A stretch of 64,000 nt of DNA from Cytobacillus stercorigallinarum (GCF_014836495.1 NZ_JACSQT010000006.1:62001-126000), one strand, 5' to 3'; shown: positions 35,300 through 44,938, numbered from the stretch's first letter. Notes: generated by a model not told the origin, from the sequence alone. Program-made: numbers and translations.

Positions 35300-36509
35300 T
35301 ATACAAAGTATTTGGAAGAACCGTTTAGCGAAAAGAGCGAAGGAACTAAGTCGCTACTTAAAATATATTTTTAATGGGCACATCGTTATTGTTATGGTAT
35401 TTCTTATTGGTACAGTAGCCTATTCGTATCAAGAATGGCTAAAAACGCTCCCTTCGGATTTTCCAGTGGCTGAAATTATGGCCATTCTACTTGGTCTTAT
35501 CGTTACATATAGCCCTATTTATACTTTTTTAGAAGAAGCAGATCGTGTGTTTTTACTTCCTTTAGAGAACAAACTAGGTATGTATTTCAAGAAAGCAATA
35601 TTAACTAGCTTTTTATTATCGTCCTATTTAATTCTTATCGGCTTGGCAGTATTAATGCCGATGTATGCAAGTGTAAATCAAGGGGATTTCAGTTCGTTTT
35701 TACCGTTTTTAATTATTTTGTTGTTAGTAAAAGGTGTGAATATGCTTATTCGTTGGCGAGTCCAATATGAAATGGATCATACGACGCATCTTTTTGACTC
35801 ATTTGTTAGATTCGTAATCAATGTTGCTTTGTTATTTTTCATATTCAGCTCAGCACATATTGGGTTCACGATTGCTACAATAGGTATTCTTTTACTCCTT
35901 TATTTGTATTTCTATCAGAAAACAAAAGGAAAAGGATTAAAATGGGAATTCCTCATTCAGTCTGAAGAGAGAAAAATGGCTAAGTTTTATCGAGTGGCAA
36001 ATATGTTTACAGATGTACCGCATTTACGTGATCAAATTAAGCGGAGAAAATGGTTGGACTGGTTGTTACAATGGGTTTCCTATCAGCAGGAAAACACCTA
36101 TCATTATTTATACTTAAGAACTTTTCTCCGAACGGGAGATTATTTAGGTATCTTTTTCCGTTTAACAGCCATTGGCGGTGTGTTGTTATATTTTATTCAT
36201 AATGGGATCGCGCAAGTTGTTATTGCCATGCTTTTTATCTATCTGACAGGATTTCAACTCATACCATTATGGAAGCAACACCAGAATAAGTTATGGATAG
36301 ACCTTTACCCAGTTGATATAAAAATCCGCGAAAACTCTTTTAAATGGTTAATTGCTCGTATACTTATCATTCAAGCCATCATTTATGCGCTCATTCTTAT
36401 GATAAAAGGGAGTTTCTTTGTAGGCTTTGCTGTCCTCGTTTTAAGTGGGTTAGTAGCTGTCGGTTATGCATATCTTTATATGATGAAAACATTGCGTTCT
36501 CAATCGTAG
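35292..36509 (+). CDS. ecsB: ABC transporter permease EcsB
   Basis: A 405-residue membrane protein with the EcsB pattern. MNDIQSIWKNRLAKRAKELSRYLKYI at the start is followed by about eight membrane helices in two groups (residues ~30-210 and ~285-400) and a cytoplasmic segment of about 75 residues between them. The ATG overlaps the end of ecsA. It forms the membrane part of the Ecs transporter. Length matches B. subtilis EcsB (408). EcsC follows after about 37 bases. Confidence 0.93.
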   Translation: MNDIQSIWKNRLAKRAKELSRYLKYIFNGHIVIVMVFLIGTVAYSYQEWLKTLPSDFPVAEIMAILLGLIVTYSPIYTFLEEADRVFLLPLENKLGMYFKKAILTSFLLSSYLILIGLAVLMPMYASVNQGDFSSFLPFLIILLLVKGVNMLIRWRVQYEMDHTTHLFDSFVRFVINVALLFFIFSSAHIGFTIATIGILLLLYLYFYQKTKGKGLKWEFLIQSEERKMAKFYRVANMFTDVPHLRDQIKRRKWLDWLLQWVSYQQENTYHYLYLRTFLRTGDYLGIFFRLTAIGGVLLYFIHNGIAQVVIAMLFIYLTGFQLIPLWKQHQNKLWIDLYPVDIKIRENSFKWLIARILIIQAIIYALILMIKGSFFVGFAVLVLSGLVAVGYAYLYMMKTLRSQS

Positions 36510-36546
36510 GGTGATAAAAGTAATTGATAATGGAGTGTGTGATATT

Positions 36547-37263
36547 ATGGGGAGTTATGAGGATGTTGTATCAAGAGAAGTAAAAGATTGGCTCTATCAA
36601 ATGCGGAAAAAGTCAAGATTATGGAAAAGAACATCCAAGCAGGCACAGGATAAATTCAATGGATTGATACCAGAAAAAGCTCATCACTTGATAACAGATG
36701 CTATAAAGCATATGGTAAAAGCCACATTATGGGGGAGTGAATATACATCAAAGAGACCTTCTCATATAGCGCTTACCTTACAGGAGCAGGATGAGAAGTT
36801 AACAGAGACGCTGATTAAATACCGAAATACCGCTTCTGTTGAAGGAGCAGGAACAGGTGCTGTTGGTTTTTTAGGTGGGTTAGCAGATTTTCCACTGCTT
36901 CTAAGTATAAAAATGAAGTTTCTATTTGATGCAGCAATGATCTATGGCTATGATACATCAGAATATGAAGAAAGATTATTTATACTTCACATTTTCCAAT
37001 TAGCTTTTTCCAGCGATGATAAACGTAGAGAAACAATGGATATCGTAGAAGATTGGGAAAATAAAAAAGCAGAACTTTTAGATATGGACTGGCAGGTGTT
37101 TCAACAAGAATACAGGGACCATATTGACTTAATTAAGATGTTACAAATGATTCCTGGAATTGGTGCGGTAGTTGGTGCATATGCAAATTTTCATTTGTTG
37201 GAGCAATTAGGGACGGCAGCTAAAAATGCTTATCGGCTAAGAAGAATCCAACTAAATAACTGA
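36547..37263 (+). CDS. ecsC: EcsC protein
   Basis: A 238-residue EcsC-family protein (PF12787). It starts GSYEDVVSREVKDWLYQM, with a central Gly/Ala-rich amphipathic segment EGAGTGAVGFLGGLADFPLLLSIKMKFLFDAA near 100-130 (in part) and a second near the C-terminus (IPGIGAVVGAYANFHLLEQLG). The ATG at 36547 gives the usual length; the GTG at 36511 lacks a ribosome site of its own while GGAG precedes the ATG. Third gene of ecsABC; its role is unknown. Confidence 0.88.
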   Translation: MGSYEDVVSREVKDWLYQMRKKSRLWKRTSKQAQDKFNGLIPEKAHHLITDAIKHMVKATLWGSEYTSKRPSHIALTLQEQDEKLTETLIKYRNTASVEGAGTGAVGFLGGLADFPLLLSIKMKFLFDAAMIYGYDTSEYEERLFILHIFQLAFSSDDKRRETMDIVEDWENKKAELLDMDWQVFQQEYRDHIDLIKMLQMIPGIGAVVGAYANFHLLEQLGTAAKNAYRLRRIQLNN

Positions 37264-37272
37264 AATTTTAAT

Positions 37273-37301
37273 GCCACAGATGTTCATTCTGTGGCTTTTT
37301 T
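37273..37301 (+). terminator. Terminator after ecsC
   Basis: GCCACAGA / TCTGTGGC (8 bp), 7-base loop, then 6 T. Confidence 0.87.
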
Positions 37302-37397
37302 GTTATTAAACATATTTCCCGGGGAATTCCGACAAAAAAATTAGTCATGTCGAATGGTGATACACACAACTTTTACTCCCAAACATATTTTAAAGTA

Positions 37398-37428
37398 ATC
37401 CATTAGGCCATATGCCTAATAAATGGAT
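37398..37428 (+). promoter_or_regulatory. Inverted repeat just before the yhfA ribosome site
   Basis: ATCCATTAGGC pairs with GCCTAAT-AA-ATGGAT (two bulged bases) and ends 2 bases before the GGGGGGAG site. It could be a repressor site or a hairpin that limits translation. Confidence 0.4.
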
Positions 37429-37448
37429 GAGGGGGGAGAGTGACGAAC

Positions 37449-38849
37449 ATGGGCATCGAATTAACAGCCATTCATTGGATTTATGTAGTGTTTATCTTAT
37501 TAATTATTGGATTTATGGTTGCGAGAAGAGATACCACCTTTATTTGTATAGTTGGGATATTCTTAATTGCAATCACAGCAACGAATTCGATTAATTCTTC
37601 GATTAGTGGAATTTTTAACAGTTTTATTTTTGCTATTACGGAATTACTACCTACAATATTGGTCATCTCAATTATTGTAGGTATGAGTAAAACATTAACA
37701 TCAACCGGCATTAATGATGTCATGATTTCACCATTTACTAAACTGATTAAAACACCAACATTAGCTTATTGGATAATTGGTATTTTAATGATGGGCATTT
37801 CATGGTTCTTTTGGCCATCCCCAGCAGTTGCTTTAATTGGTGCAGTGTTATTACCAGTCGCTCTAAGAGCAGGTCTACCAGCATTAGCGGTAGCGATGTC
37901 AATGAACTTATTTGGTCATGGGATAGCATTATCAGGAGATTTTGTTATTCAAGCTGCCCCCAAACTGACAGCAGATGCAGCCGGGTTACCAGTTAGTGAT
38001 GTGATCTCGGCTAGTATTCCTCTTGTTATTGTTATGGGGGTTGTCACCACCTTAACAGCGTTTTTCTTTATAAAGAGGGATATGAATTCAGGTAAGCTAA
38101 ATATGTCAACTGCTGTCACGGAAAGTACGGATTTACCTACTGATTTACCGCAAGCAAACTTACTTACCCCTATACAAAAAAGAGTTTTTGCTATTCTTAT
38201 TCCCATTTTATTTGCCTTTGATGTGGTAGTTATGTTTTTATTTGACCTCCAAGGAGGAGATGCAACCGCTTTAATTGGGGGTACAGCCATACTCATTTTA
38301 CTCACAATCACATTATTTTCTCATAAACATAAAGGTCTCGAAAAAATAACCACTTATTTAGTAGAAGGATTTCAATTCGGATTTAAAGTATTTGGACCAG
38401 TGATACCCATTGCTGCGTTCTTTTATTTGGGAGATGCTGGGTTTCAGGCCATCATTGGAGAGCAGCTTCCTGAACATTCACATGGAATCGTCAACGACTT
38501 AGGTGTTGCACTTGCATCTGTTGTACCATTAACTGCACAAGTTGGTGCGATTACATTAACGGTAGTAGGTGCAATAACTGGTTTGGATGGCTCAGGTTTT
38601 TCAGGAATATCTTTGGCTGGATCTATTGGCAGTTTGTTTGGTACAGCGATTGGTGGTGGAGCAGCAACATTAACGGCATTAGGTCAAATTGCAGGAATTT
38701 GGGTAGGTGGCGGAGCGTTAATTCCATGGGCGATGATTCCTGTTGCCGCTATATGTAAAGTGGATGTATTTGAGTTAGCGAGGCGTAATTTTCTTCCTGT
38801 CGTCATTGGTTTAATTGTAACGACAATTGTAGCGATGTTTTTAATATAG
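37449..38849 (+). CDS. yhfA: YhfA-like multi-pass transporter
   Basis: A 466-residue membrane protein with 11-12 helices. The segment GISWFFWPSPAVALIGAVLLPVALRAGLPALAVAMSMNLFGHGIALSGDF (in parts) carries the Pro/Gly-broken re-entrant pattern of ion-transporter superfamily permeases. A similar GAATLTALGQIAGIWVGGGALIPWAMIP stretch lies near the end. The position between ecsC and yhgC/hmoB matches B. subtilis yhfA, a putative anion or Na+-linked transporter of unknown substrate. The ATG at 37449 fits the GGGGGGAG site better than the GTG at 37440, which is only 2 bases from it. Confidence 0.75.
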   Translation: MGIELTAIHWIYVVFILLIIGFMVARRDTTFICIVGIFLIAITATNSINSSISGIFNSFIFAITELLPTILVISIIVGMSKTLTSTGINDVMISPFTKLIKTPTLAYWIIGILMMGISWFFWPSPAVALIGAVLLPVALRAGLPALAVAMSMNLFGHGIALSGDFVIQAAPKLTADAAGLPVSDVISASIPLVIVMGVVTTLTAFFFIKRDMNSGKLNMSTAVTESTDLPTDLPQANLLTPIQKRVFAILIPILFAFDVVVMFLFDLQGGDATALIGGTAILILLTITLFSHKHKGLEKITTYLVEGFQFGFKVFGPVIPIAAFFYLGDAGFQAIIGEQLPEHSHGIVNDLGVALASVVPLTAQVGAITLTVVGAITGLDGSGFSGISLAGSIGSLFGTAIGGGAATLTALGQIAGIWVGGGALIPWAMIPVAAICKVDVFELARRNFLPVVIGLIVTTIVAMFLI

Positions 38850-38866
38850 TGATAGAAAATGAATAG

Positions 38867-38894
38867 GCTGAGGCGAAGGAAAGTAGCCTCAGCT
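38867..38894 (+). terminator. Terminator after yhfA
   Basis: GCTGAGGC / GCCTCAGC, 8 bp, 12-base loop, followed by TTCTTC. Confidence 0.7.
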
Positions 38895-38963
38895 TCTTCT
38901 AGTAAGGTTTTTTTATTTTACGTTCATTGACCTTTTACCTATGTTTTTTCAATGAGAAAGCTT

Positions 38964-39464
38964 TTATTTATCTGTTGTTTGTATATAATAAAAACTGGTA
39001 TAGGCAGGATCTGTCAGTAATTCTTTCTTACTACTTTGTTCTTTCTGTATTTTTTTTGCTATAGGACTGGCGCTTTCCCAATTTTTATATGAAGATTCGG
39101 AGTCCCAGGCTGTAATAATTACATAAGTATTCCCTTTCATTGGGGTTAAAACCCTAGCTGCTTGGAAACCATTTGTATTTGTAAAGCTTGAAGAGAATTG
39201 CTGATAGTTGAATTCGAAAATGGGCTTTCTTTCATCAGTTACGGGGATATATTGAATAGCGATAAATTTACTTCTGTGAAGGTCTCCGGTTGAATCATGG
39301 ATCTGATATGATTTTGGTTGTTGAAATTTACTTTTTTTACTTTCTGTTTCATGTACTAACAGGGTATTCTGACTATTTTGCATAAGAACGATATTCTCTT
39401 TACTTAATTTTTCCATGAGTGGAAGTAGAAAATTTCTAGTGCCACTTGTCATGTGAAGATTCAT
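38964..39464 (-). CDS. hmoB: Haem-degrading monooxygenase HmoB (YhgC)
   Basis: A 166-residue protein, equal in length to B. subtilis HmoB/YhgC. The C-terminal half is an ABM (antibiotic biosynthesis monooxygenase) ferredoxin-like domain with NTYVIITAWDSESSYKNWESA near residue 110 (in part), where the conserved Asn/Trp lie. The N-terminal half is a degenerate copy. HmoB frees iron from haem in the cytoplasm. GAGGTG precedes the ATG. It is divergent from hemE, with a shared promoter gap of about 180 bases, which couples haem breakdown and synthesis genes in space. Confidence 0.87.
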   Translation of the reverse strand: MNLHMTSGTRNFLLPLMEKLSKENIVLMQNSQNTLLVHETESKKSKFQQPKSYQIHDSTGDLHRSKFIAIQYIPVTDERKPIFEFNYQQFSSSFTNTNGFQAARVLTPMKGNTYVIITAWDSESSYKNWESASPIAKKIQKEQSSKKELLTDPAYTSFYYIQTTDK

Positions 39465-39641
39465 TACTATTTCACCTCGTTTTTGATGATAAAAACGTCA
39501 AATTTTCGACATTTGGTGCGGGTACTGTACAATAAACACCGAAAAAAGTTATAGTTAATGTGAACATTTACTAAATAAGAATAATTCTAAGCTTATTTGT
39601 ATTGTAAATACATAAGGCAATTGAAAGGTGGACGTTATTTA

Positions 39642-40682
39642 ATGACTATAAATGATACATTCCTTAAGGCGGCTCGAGGAGAGAAGACTGATTATGTGCC
39701 TGTATGGTATATGAGACAAGCAGGCAGGTCACAGCCGGAATATCGCGCAATAAAGGAAAAATACTCTTTGTTCGAAATTACCCATCAACCTGAATTATGC
39801 GCATATGTAACAAGACTTCCTGTAGAACAGTATAACAATGATGCCGCTATTTTGTACAAGGATATCATGTCACCGCTTCCAAGTCTCGGTGTAAAGGTAG
39901 AAATAAAATCTGGAGTAGGCCCAGTCATTGATAATCCAATTCGTTCGATGCAAGATGTAGAGAAGTTAGGCGAGATACATCCTGAAGAAGATGTCCCATA
40001 TATTCTAGATACGATTAAGTTATTAACTAAAGAACAATTATCTGTACCGTTAATTGGATTTACCGGTGCACCATTCACATTAGCCAGTTACATGATCGAA
40101 GGTGGACCTTCTAAAAATTATTATAAGACAAAAGCGTTTATGTATTCAGAACCAAAAGCCTGGTTTGCACTAATGGATAAATTAGGTGAAATGGCCATCA
40201 CATATGTAAAGGCACAAATTAAAGCGGGTGCTAGTGCCATTCAAATTTTTGATTCGTGGGTCGGTGCATTAAACGTAGAAGATTATCGTATTTATATTAA
40301 ACCTGTCATGGAAAAAATCTTTACTGGCTTGAAAGATGAAGGGGTACCACTTATTATGTTCGGTGTTGGTGCGAGTCATTTAGCGAATGAATGGAATGAC
40401 CTTCCATTAGATGTTGTAGGGCTTGATTGGAGGTTGCCAATTAGTGAAGCAAGGTCAAGAGGTATTTCAAAGACAGTGATGGGGAACCTAGAGCCAGCTA
40501 TGTTACTTGCTCCGTGGGAAGTAATTGAGAAAAAGGTCCGTGCTATTCTTGATGAGGGTATGAGTCAATCTGGATATATTTTTAACTTAGGACATGGTGT
40601 CTTCCCAGAAGTAAACCCTGAGACATTAAAAAAACTCACATCATTTATCCATAGTTATTCTAAGGAACAATTAGGGAAATAA
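39642..40682 (+). CDS. hemE: Uroporphyrinogen decarboxylase
   Basis: A 346-residue enzyme that converts uroporphyrinogen III to coproporphyrinogen III. The signature [16 protein letters not shown] lies near residue 17, the invariant Asp in [11 protein letters not shown] follows, and [17 protein letters not shown] near 130 is typical. The C-terminal [10 protein letters not shown] motif is intact. The ATG at 39642 begins the conserved sequence and has AAAGGTGG about 12 bases upstream. It is the first gene of a hemEH operon. Confidence 0.95.
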   Translation: MTINDTFLKAARGEKTDYVPVWYMRQAGRSQPEYRAIKEKYSLFEITHQPELCAYVTRLPVEQYNNDAAILYKDIMSPLPSLGVKVEIKSGVGPVIDNPIRSMQDVEKLGEIHPEEDVPYILDTIKLLTKEQLSVPLIGFTGAPFTLASYMIEGGPSKNYYKTKAFMYSEPKAWFALMDKLGEMAITYVKAQIKAGASAIQIFDSWVGALNVEDYRIYIKPVMEKIFTGLKDEGVPLIMFGVGASHLANEWNDLPLDVVGLDWRLPISEARSRGISKTVMGNLEPAMLLAPWEVIEKKVRAILDEGMSQSGYIFNLGHGVFPEVNPETLKKLTSFIHSYSKEQLGK

Positions 40683-40719
40683 TAAAAGAAAAAGTAATCA
40701 TTTTTAAAGAGGTGTAAGA

Positions 40720-41655
40720 ATGAATAAAGAAAAAATTGGTTTATTAGTCATGGCTTATGGAACACCTTACAAAGAAGAAGATATTGAACGGTACTACACA
40801 CATATTAGACATGGTAGAACGCCATCGGAAGAAATGTTAGAAGATTTAAAGAGTCGCTATAAAGCGATTGGAGGAATATCGCCATTAGCAAAAATAACTG
40901 AGAATCAAGCGCGATCACTGCAAGAACAATTAAATAAGATTCAAGACCAATATGAATTTAAAGCTTATATCGGGTTAAAGCATATAGAGCCATTCGTTGA
41001 AGATGCAGTACAACAAATGCATGATGATGGGATCACAAAAGCTGTTAGTCTTGTTCTGGCACCCCATTATTCTACTTTTAGCATTAAATCTTATAATGGT
41101 CGGGCAGAAGATAAAGCTCAGACGCTTGGTGGACCAACAATTTACTCAGTCGATAGTTGGTATAAGGAACCGAAATTTATACAATTTTGGGCAGATGGTG
41201 TGAAGAAGCAAATTGCTAAAATGTCAGCTGAGGAAAGAGATCAATATATATTAATTGTCTCAGCGCATAGCTTACCAGAAAAGATTAAAGAATATGGTGA
41301 TCCATACCCTGATCAACTACAAGAAACAGCTGAGTTGATTGCTAAAGAAGCTGGTGTTCGTGAATTTGCTGTCGGTTGGCAAAGTGAAGGAAATACACCT
41401 GATCCATGGCTAGGACCTGATGTACAGGATTTAACGAGAGATTTATATGCAAAAAAAGGCTATAAAGCATTTATTTATGCACCAGTTGGTTTTGTCGCTG
41501 ACCATTTAGAAGTGTTATATGATAATGACTATGAATGTAAGGTAGTTACTGATGAAATAGGAGCTGCCTACTATCGTCCTGAAATGCCAAATAGTCATCC
41601 GGCGTTTATTGATGCTTTAGCAACAGTTGTCCTGTACAGATTGAAAAATAAGTAA
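40720..41655 (+). CDS. hemH: Coproporphyrin/proto ferrochelatase
   Basis: A 311-residue ferrochelatase that inserts iron into the porphyrin. The metal/proton residues are in [10 protein letters not shown] (His near residue 183) and [13 protein letters not shown] (Glu near 264). In Firmicutes the substrate is coproporphyrin III (CpfC). AGAGGTG precedes the ATG, 37 bases after hemE. In B. subtilis hemY (coproporphyrinogen oxidase) follows; here a terminator and yhgD follow instead, so hemY must be elsewhere or replaced. Confidence 0.95.
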   Translation: MNKEKIGLLVMAYGTPYKEEDIERYYTHIRHGRTPSEEMLEDLKSRYKAIGGISPLAKITENQARSLQEQLNKIQDQYEFKAYIGLKHIEPFVEDAVQQMHDDGITKAVSLVLAPHYSTFSIKSYNGRAEDKAQTLGGPTIYSVDSWYKEPKFIQFWADGVKKQIAKMSAEERDQYILIVSAHSLPEKIKEYGDPYPDQLQETAELIAKEAGVREFAVGWQSEGNTPDPWLGPDVQDLTRDLYAKKGYKAFIYAPVGFVADHLEVLYDNDYECKVVTDEIGAAYYRPEMPNSHPAFIDALATVVLYRLKNK

Positions 41656-41668
41656 TGAAATGGATTGC

Positions 41669-41701
41669 AACCGCTTTTTTTATTTTCATAAAGGAGCGGT
41701 T
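41669..41701 (+). terminator. Terminator after hemH
   Basis: AACCGCT / AGCGGTT stem (7 bp) with a T-rich 19-base loop and a T-run after it. Confidence 0.55.
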
Positions 41702-41760
41702 ACTTTTTTAAGGGTTTTTTGACAATGTGAACAGTTTGGTCATAGAGAGGGGAGAAATAG

Positions 41761-42339
41761 ATGGCCATTGACCGGAAACAATTAATTATTCAAGCTGCTA
41801 CAAAATCATTTTCTCTGTTTGGCTATAAAGCCACAACAATGGAGCAAGTAGCCAAAATCGCTAATGTAGGGAAAGGGACCATTTACACTTTCTTTAAAAA
41901 TAAAGAAGAATTATTCGATGAAATAATTACGGCCCTTATTAGAGAAATGAAAATAGAGGCAGAACAGGTTTTGTCAACGGATTTATCTTTACAAGAGAAT
42001 TTACATTTAGCTCTTTATCGCATTTTGGAATACAGACTAGAGCATCAATTAACAATTAAGCTGTTCCAAGAGGGAAAAGAAATGGGAACCACTGCAGTTA
42101 TAGAGATGACGAACAAAATGGAAAGAGAAATCATTTCTTACATAGGGGAAAAAGTAAAAACATTAGGTATTGATAAAGGGGAAATCGAACCGTGCGATCC
42201 GGAATTGACTGCCTTTATTATGTTAAAGTTATACATATCACTCATTTTTGATTGGGAAAGGCAGCATGCCCCACTTTCGAAAAGTGAAATTGCTGAGCTA
42301 ATGGAAAGGTATGTGTTTCAAGGGCTTTTAAAATCATAA
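41761..42339 (+). CDS. yhgD: TetR family regulator YhgD
   Basis: A 192-residue TetR repressor. The N-terminal helix-turn-helix is clear at residues ~10-55: RKQLIIQAATKSFSLFGYKA, then TTMEQVAKIANVGKGTIYTFF. The rest is a helical ligand-binding domain with no recognisable ligand. GAGGGGAGA precedes the ATG. The gene follows hemH, as yhgD follows hemEHY in B. subtilis; the yhgE gene that usually comes next is absent. Confidence 0.9.
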   Translation: MAIDRKQLIIQAATKSFSLFGYKATTMEQVAKIANVGKGTIYTFFKNKEELFDEIITALIREMKIEAEQVLSTDLSLQENLHLALYRILEYRLEHQLTIKLFQEGKEMGTTAVIEMTNKMEREIISYIGEKVKTLGIDKGEIEPCDPELTAFIMLKLYISLIFDWERQHAPLSKSEIAELMERYVFQGLLKS

Positions 42340-42354
42340 ATGAATCATAATCAG

Positions 42355-42388
42355 ATCAGTTCGCATATACAGTGTGGACTGGTTTTTT
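42355..42388 (+). terminator. Terminator after yhgD
   Basis: ATCAGTTCGCA pairs with TGTGGACTGGT through Watson-Crick and G-T pairs, followed by 6 T. Confidence 0.75.
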
Positions 42389-42791
42389 GCTGTTTCTAAT
42401 AAAGTAATTTAGATGAACAGTTTTTGTGTCGATTTTAAAATCCAAGTAAAAGTCACTCAAATCAAAACTTCAAACAAAAATCTGAGCAAAAGCATTTTTT
42501 ATGTCATTTAGATCAAAAATCGGAAAGAAAAGCTAAGCTGTTTTTTAACGTAATTTCAGTATTTATTCTTTATACTTTGATTTGTTAGTCAATCCCTGCT
42601 AGATGGATTGCTGAACTCGGAGCGTGCTCGTTACTATTATTCAATTTGCCAGTAATATAGGTCTCCCTTATAAACTTTGAACATAACATTTTGTTTGCCA
42701 TGAAAATGGAGGAAGGCATGCTAAGGGGAGCACGCCTTCTTCTTTTAATTATCATGAGATTTATATAATAATGGATGGGGAAACTAGTATT
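42389..42791. other. Gene-free region with a hairpin-rich segment (possible small RNA)
   Basis: No gene is seen between yhgD and yhfH. A TATACT box (42575-42580) is followed by CAATCC/GGATTG hairpin arms, the palindrome GAGCGTGCTC near 42620-42629, and a terminator at 42712-42745. The GCGTGCTC arm can also pair with GAGCACGC inside that terminator, so two folds are possible. Confidence 0.4.
42712..42745 (+). terminator. Orphan plus-strand terminator
   Basis: GAAGGCATGCT / AGCACGCCTTC (11-base arms, one mismatch), 6-base loop, then TTCTTTT. It is not preceded by a plus-strand protein gene within 330 bases. Confidence 0.7.
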
Positions 42792-42926
42792 CTACATATC
42801 TGAGACACCTAAACAATGGTCACACTTATTACCGTAACATTCATGTTGCTCTTCGATGGATTTCCCGCATTCAGCACATTGCTTTTGGGGGAGATTCCTA
42901 AAGAATTCTAAAATGTTTTGAACCAT
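42792..42926 (-). CDS. yhfH: YhfH family zinc-ribbon micro-protein
   Basis: A 44-residue protein too short for most gene finders. AGGAGG stands 9 bases before the ATG. It begins MVQNILEFFRNLPQKQCAECG and has four cysteines in two pairs (CAEC and, further on, CDHC) plus HEC, a small zinc-ribbon pattern. It matches B. subtilis YhfH in length and in position beside yhfI. Function unknown. Confidence 0.86.
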   Translation of the reverse strand: MVQNILEFFRNLPQKQCAECGKSIEEQHECYGNKCDHCLGVSDM

Positions 42927-43082
42927 GGTTGAAGCCTCCTATTGTTAATTGAATTGTTTTAATATTTATATTGTATTATAACAGATTTATTTAGTCAATA
43001 ACTGTTTCAATACAAATTTGAAAAAATGAAAAAATGGGCATGATTTAGTATAGTTAAAGATGAATCAAAAGGAGGGAAATGT

Positions 43083-43817
43083 ATGAAGTTGACGGTTATA
43101 GGTGCATGTGGAGGTTATCCAAAAGTAGGAGAAGCAAGTGCTGGTTATCTTTTAGAACATAATGGTTTCACATTATTAATTGACTGTGGAAGTGCTGTAT
43201 TATCAAAAATGCAAGAAATTAAACAGCCAGAGGAGTTAGACGCAGTCATTATTTCCCATTATCACCCAGATCATCATGCTGATATAGGTGTACTACAACA
43301 CGCTCGATTAATTCAAGGATTCTTAGGAAACAAGACAAGTATTCTCCCTATTTATGGGCATGATGAAAATGAATATGAATTTCAAAAGTTAAATTATAAA
43401 AATATATCAGAAGGTGTACCCATTAATGGAAGTCTTCCTTTAGAAGTTGGCCCGTTCACGATTACCTTTCAACAAACCAATCATCCCGTATTGTGCTATG
43501 CCATGCGCATAAAAGTTGATGATAAAGTAATTGTCTACACAGGTGATACCTCATATAAAGAAGAGTTAGAAACTTTCGCTCACGAAGCGGATCTTCTTCT
43601 ATGTGAGTGTAATTTTTATGGACATCAAGATGGTCAAAATGCGGGACATATGAATAGCTTCGATGCAGGTCGGTTAGCACAAATAGCCAAAGTGAAGCAT
43701 CTGCTATTAACCCATTTGCCCCATTATGGTAATATAGAATCGTTAAAGGATGAAGCTTTAACAGAGTACAAAGGACCGATTAGTCTGGCCGCTTTTGGCA
43801 TGACTTTTGAAATTTAA
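43083..43817 (+). CDS. yhfI: Metallo-beta-lactamase fold hydrolase YhfI
   Basis: A 244-residue metallo-hydrolase. The metal motif HYHPDHHAD near residue 59 is of the HxHxDH type, with the later ligands in TGDTSYKEEL (Asp) and LTHLPHYG (His). The strand LTVIGACGGYP at the start is usual for the RNase Z/YhfI-like branch. AAAGGAGGG precedes the ATG. lplJ follows after 12 bases, so the two are an operon as in B. subtilis. Substrate unknown. Confidence 0.9.
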   Translation: MKLTVIGACGGYPKVGEASAGYLLEHNGFTLLIDCGSAVLSKMQEIKQPEELDAVIISHYHPDHHADIGVLQHARLIQGFLGNKTSILPIYGHDENEYEFQKLNYKNISEGVPINGSLPLEVGPFTITFQQTNHPVLCYAMRIKVDDKVIVYTGDTSYKEELETFAHEADLLLCECNFYGHQDGQNAGHMNSFDAGRLAQIAKVKHLLLTHLPHYGNIESLKDEALTEYKGPISLAAFGMTFEI

Positions 43818-43829
43818 AGGAGTGGAAAC

Positions 43830-44816
43830 ATGAAATTTATAGATAATCAAGGAATTACAGATCCTCGCATTAACTTAGCTATTGAAGAGTATGCGTTGAA
43901 AAATTTAGATATTAATGAATCATATCTATTGTTCTACATAAATAAACCATCAATCATAATTGGTAAAAACCAAAATACGATTGAAGAAATCAATACAGAA
44001 TACGTTGAGAAAAATGGACTGCATGTAGTACGCCGCTTATCTGGTGGTGGTGCTGTATACCATGATCTTGGTAATTTAAACTTTAGTTTCATTACAAAGG
44101 ATGATGGTGAAAGCTTTCATAATTTCTTGAAATTCACTGAACCAGTGATTACTGCTCTAAAAAAGTTAGGTGTAAATGCAGAATTAAGTGGAAGAAATGA
44201 TTTGACAGTAGACGGGAGAAAGGTTTCTGGAAATGCACAGTTCTCTACAAAAGGGAGAATGTTTAGTCATGGAACATTAATGCTTGATTCAGAAATTGAA
44301 AACGTTGTCTCTGCACTTAAAGTGAAAAAGGATAAGATTGAATCAAAAGGAATCAAATCTATTCGCAGCCGGGTAGCAAACATCTCTGAATTTTTAACTG
44401 AGAAAATTTCTATCGAAGAATTTAGACAATTGCTTTTGCAACATATATTTGAAGGTAGTGAAGTAAGTGAATATCGTCTAACCGAAAAAGACTGGGAAGA
44501 AATCCACAAAATCTCAGAACAAAGATATCAAAAATGGGATTGGAACTATGGCAAGTCACCAAAATTTGATTATGAGCATTCTAAAAGGTTTCCAGTAGGT
44601 TCTATTGACATTAGATTGAATGTAACAAAAGGGCAAATTATTGAATGTAAAATTTACGGTGATTTCTTTGGTGTCGGAGATGTAACTGATATTGAAGAAA
44701 AGTTAGAAGGCATCCGCTATGAAAAAAGTGAAATTGAAAAGGCGCTAGCTGATGTAAATATAAAACATTATTTCGGTAATATCACTTTAGAAGACTTTAT
44801 TAACTTAGTGTACTAG
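43830..44816 (+). CDS. lplJ: Lipoate-protein ligase LplJ
   Basis: A 328-residue ligase that attaches free lipoate to GcvH and other lipoyl domains. The N-terminal catalytic domain has IGKNQNTIEEINTEYV and the ligand-binding RRLSGGGAVYHDLGNLNFSF near residue 70; the adenylate lysine is in GRKVSGNAQF. A C-terminal accessory domain of about 90 residues is present (SIDIRLNVTKGQI). AAAGGAG precedes the ATG. Second gene of the yhfI-lplJ operon. Length matches B. subtilis LplJ (331). Confidence 0.94.
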   Translation: MKFIDNQGITDPRINLAIEEYALKNLDINESYLLFYINKPSIIIGKNQNTIEEINTEYVEKNGLHVVRRLSGGGAVYHDLGNLNFSFITKDDGESFHNFLKFTEPVITALKKLGVNAELSGRNDLTVDGRKVSGNAQFSTKGRMFSHGTLMLDSEIENVVSALKVKKDKIESKGIKSIRSRVANISEFLTEKISIEEFRQLLLQHIFEGSEVSEYRLTEKDWEEIHKISEQRYQKWDWNYGKSPKFDYEHSKRFPVGSIDIRLNVTKGQIIECKIYGDFFGVGDVTDIEEKLEGIRYEKSEIEKALADVNIKHYFGNITLEDFINLVY

Positions 44817-44842
44817 AGCTGTATCAGTCTGTGATTATTAAG

Positions 44843-44892
44843 GCATGAAAGTATTTTCACCGTTTGGGGGATGAAAAGCTTTTATGCTTTTT
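44843..44892 (+). terminator. Terminator after lplJ
   Basis: GCATGAAAGTATTTTCA pairs imperfectly with TGAAAAGCTTTTATGC, then 6 T. Confidence 0.65.
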
Positions 44893-44938
44893 TGTTTGAT
44901 TAATAAAGAAAAAAACAAAGTAGATCTCACTAGACTAC

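Noticed and set aside
37949..38311. 120-codon minus-strand frame
   Set aside because: Shadow of the yhfA-like transporter in the opposite strand.
42701..42769. 22-codon frame starting ATGAAAATGGAGG
   Set aside because: It lies over a terminator stem and has no ribosome site.
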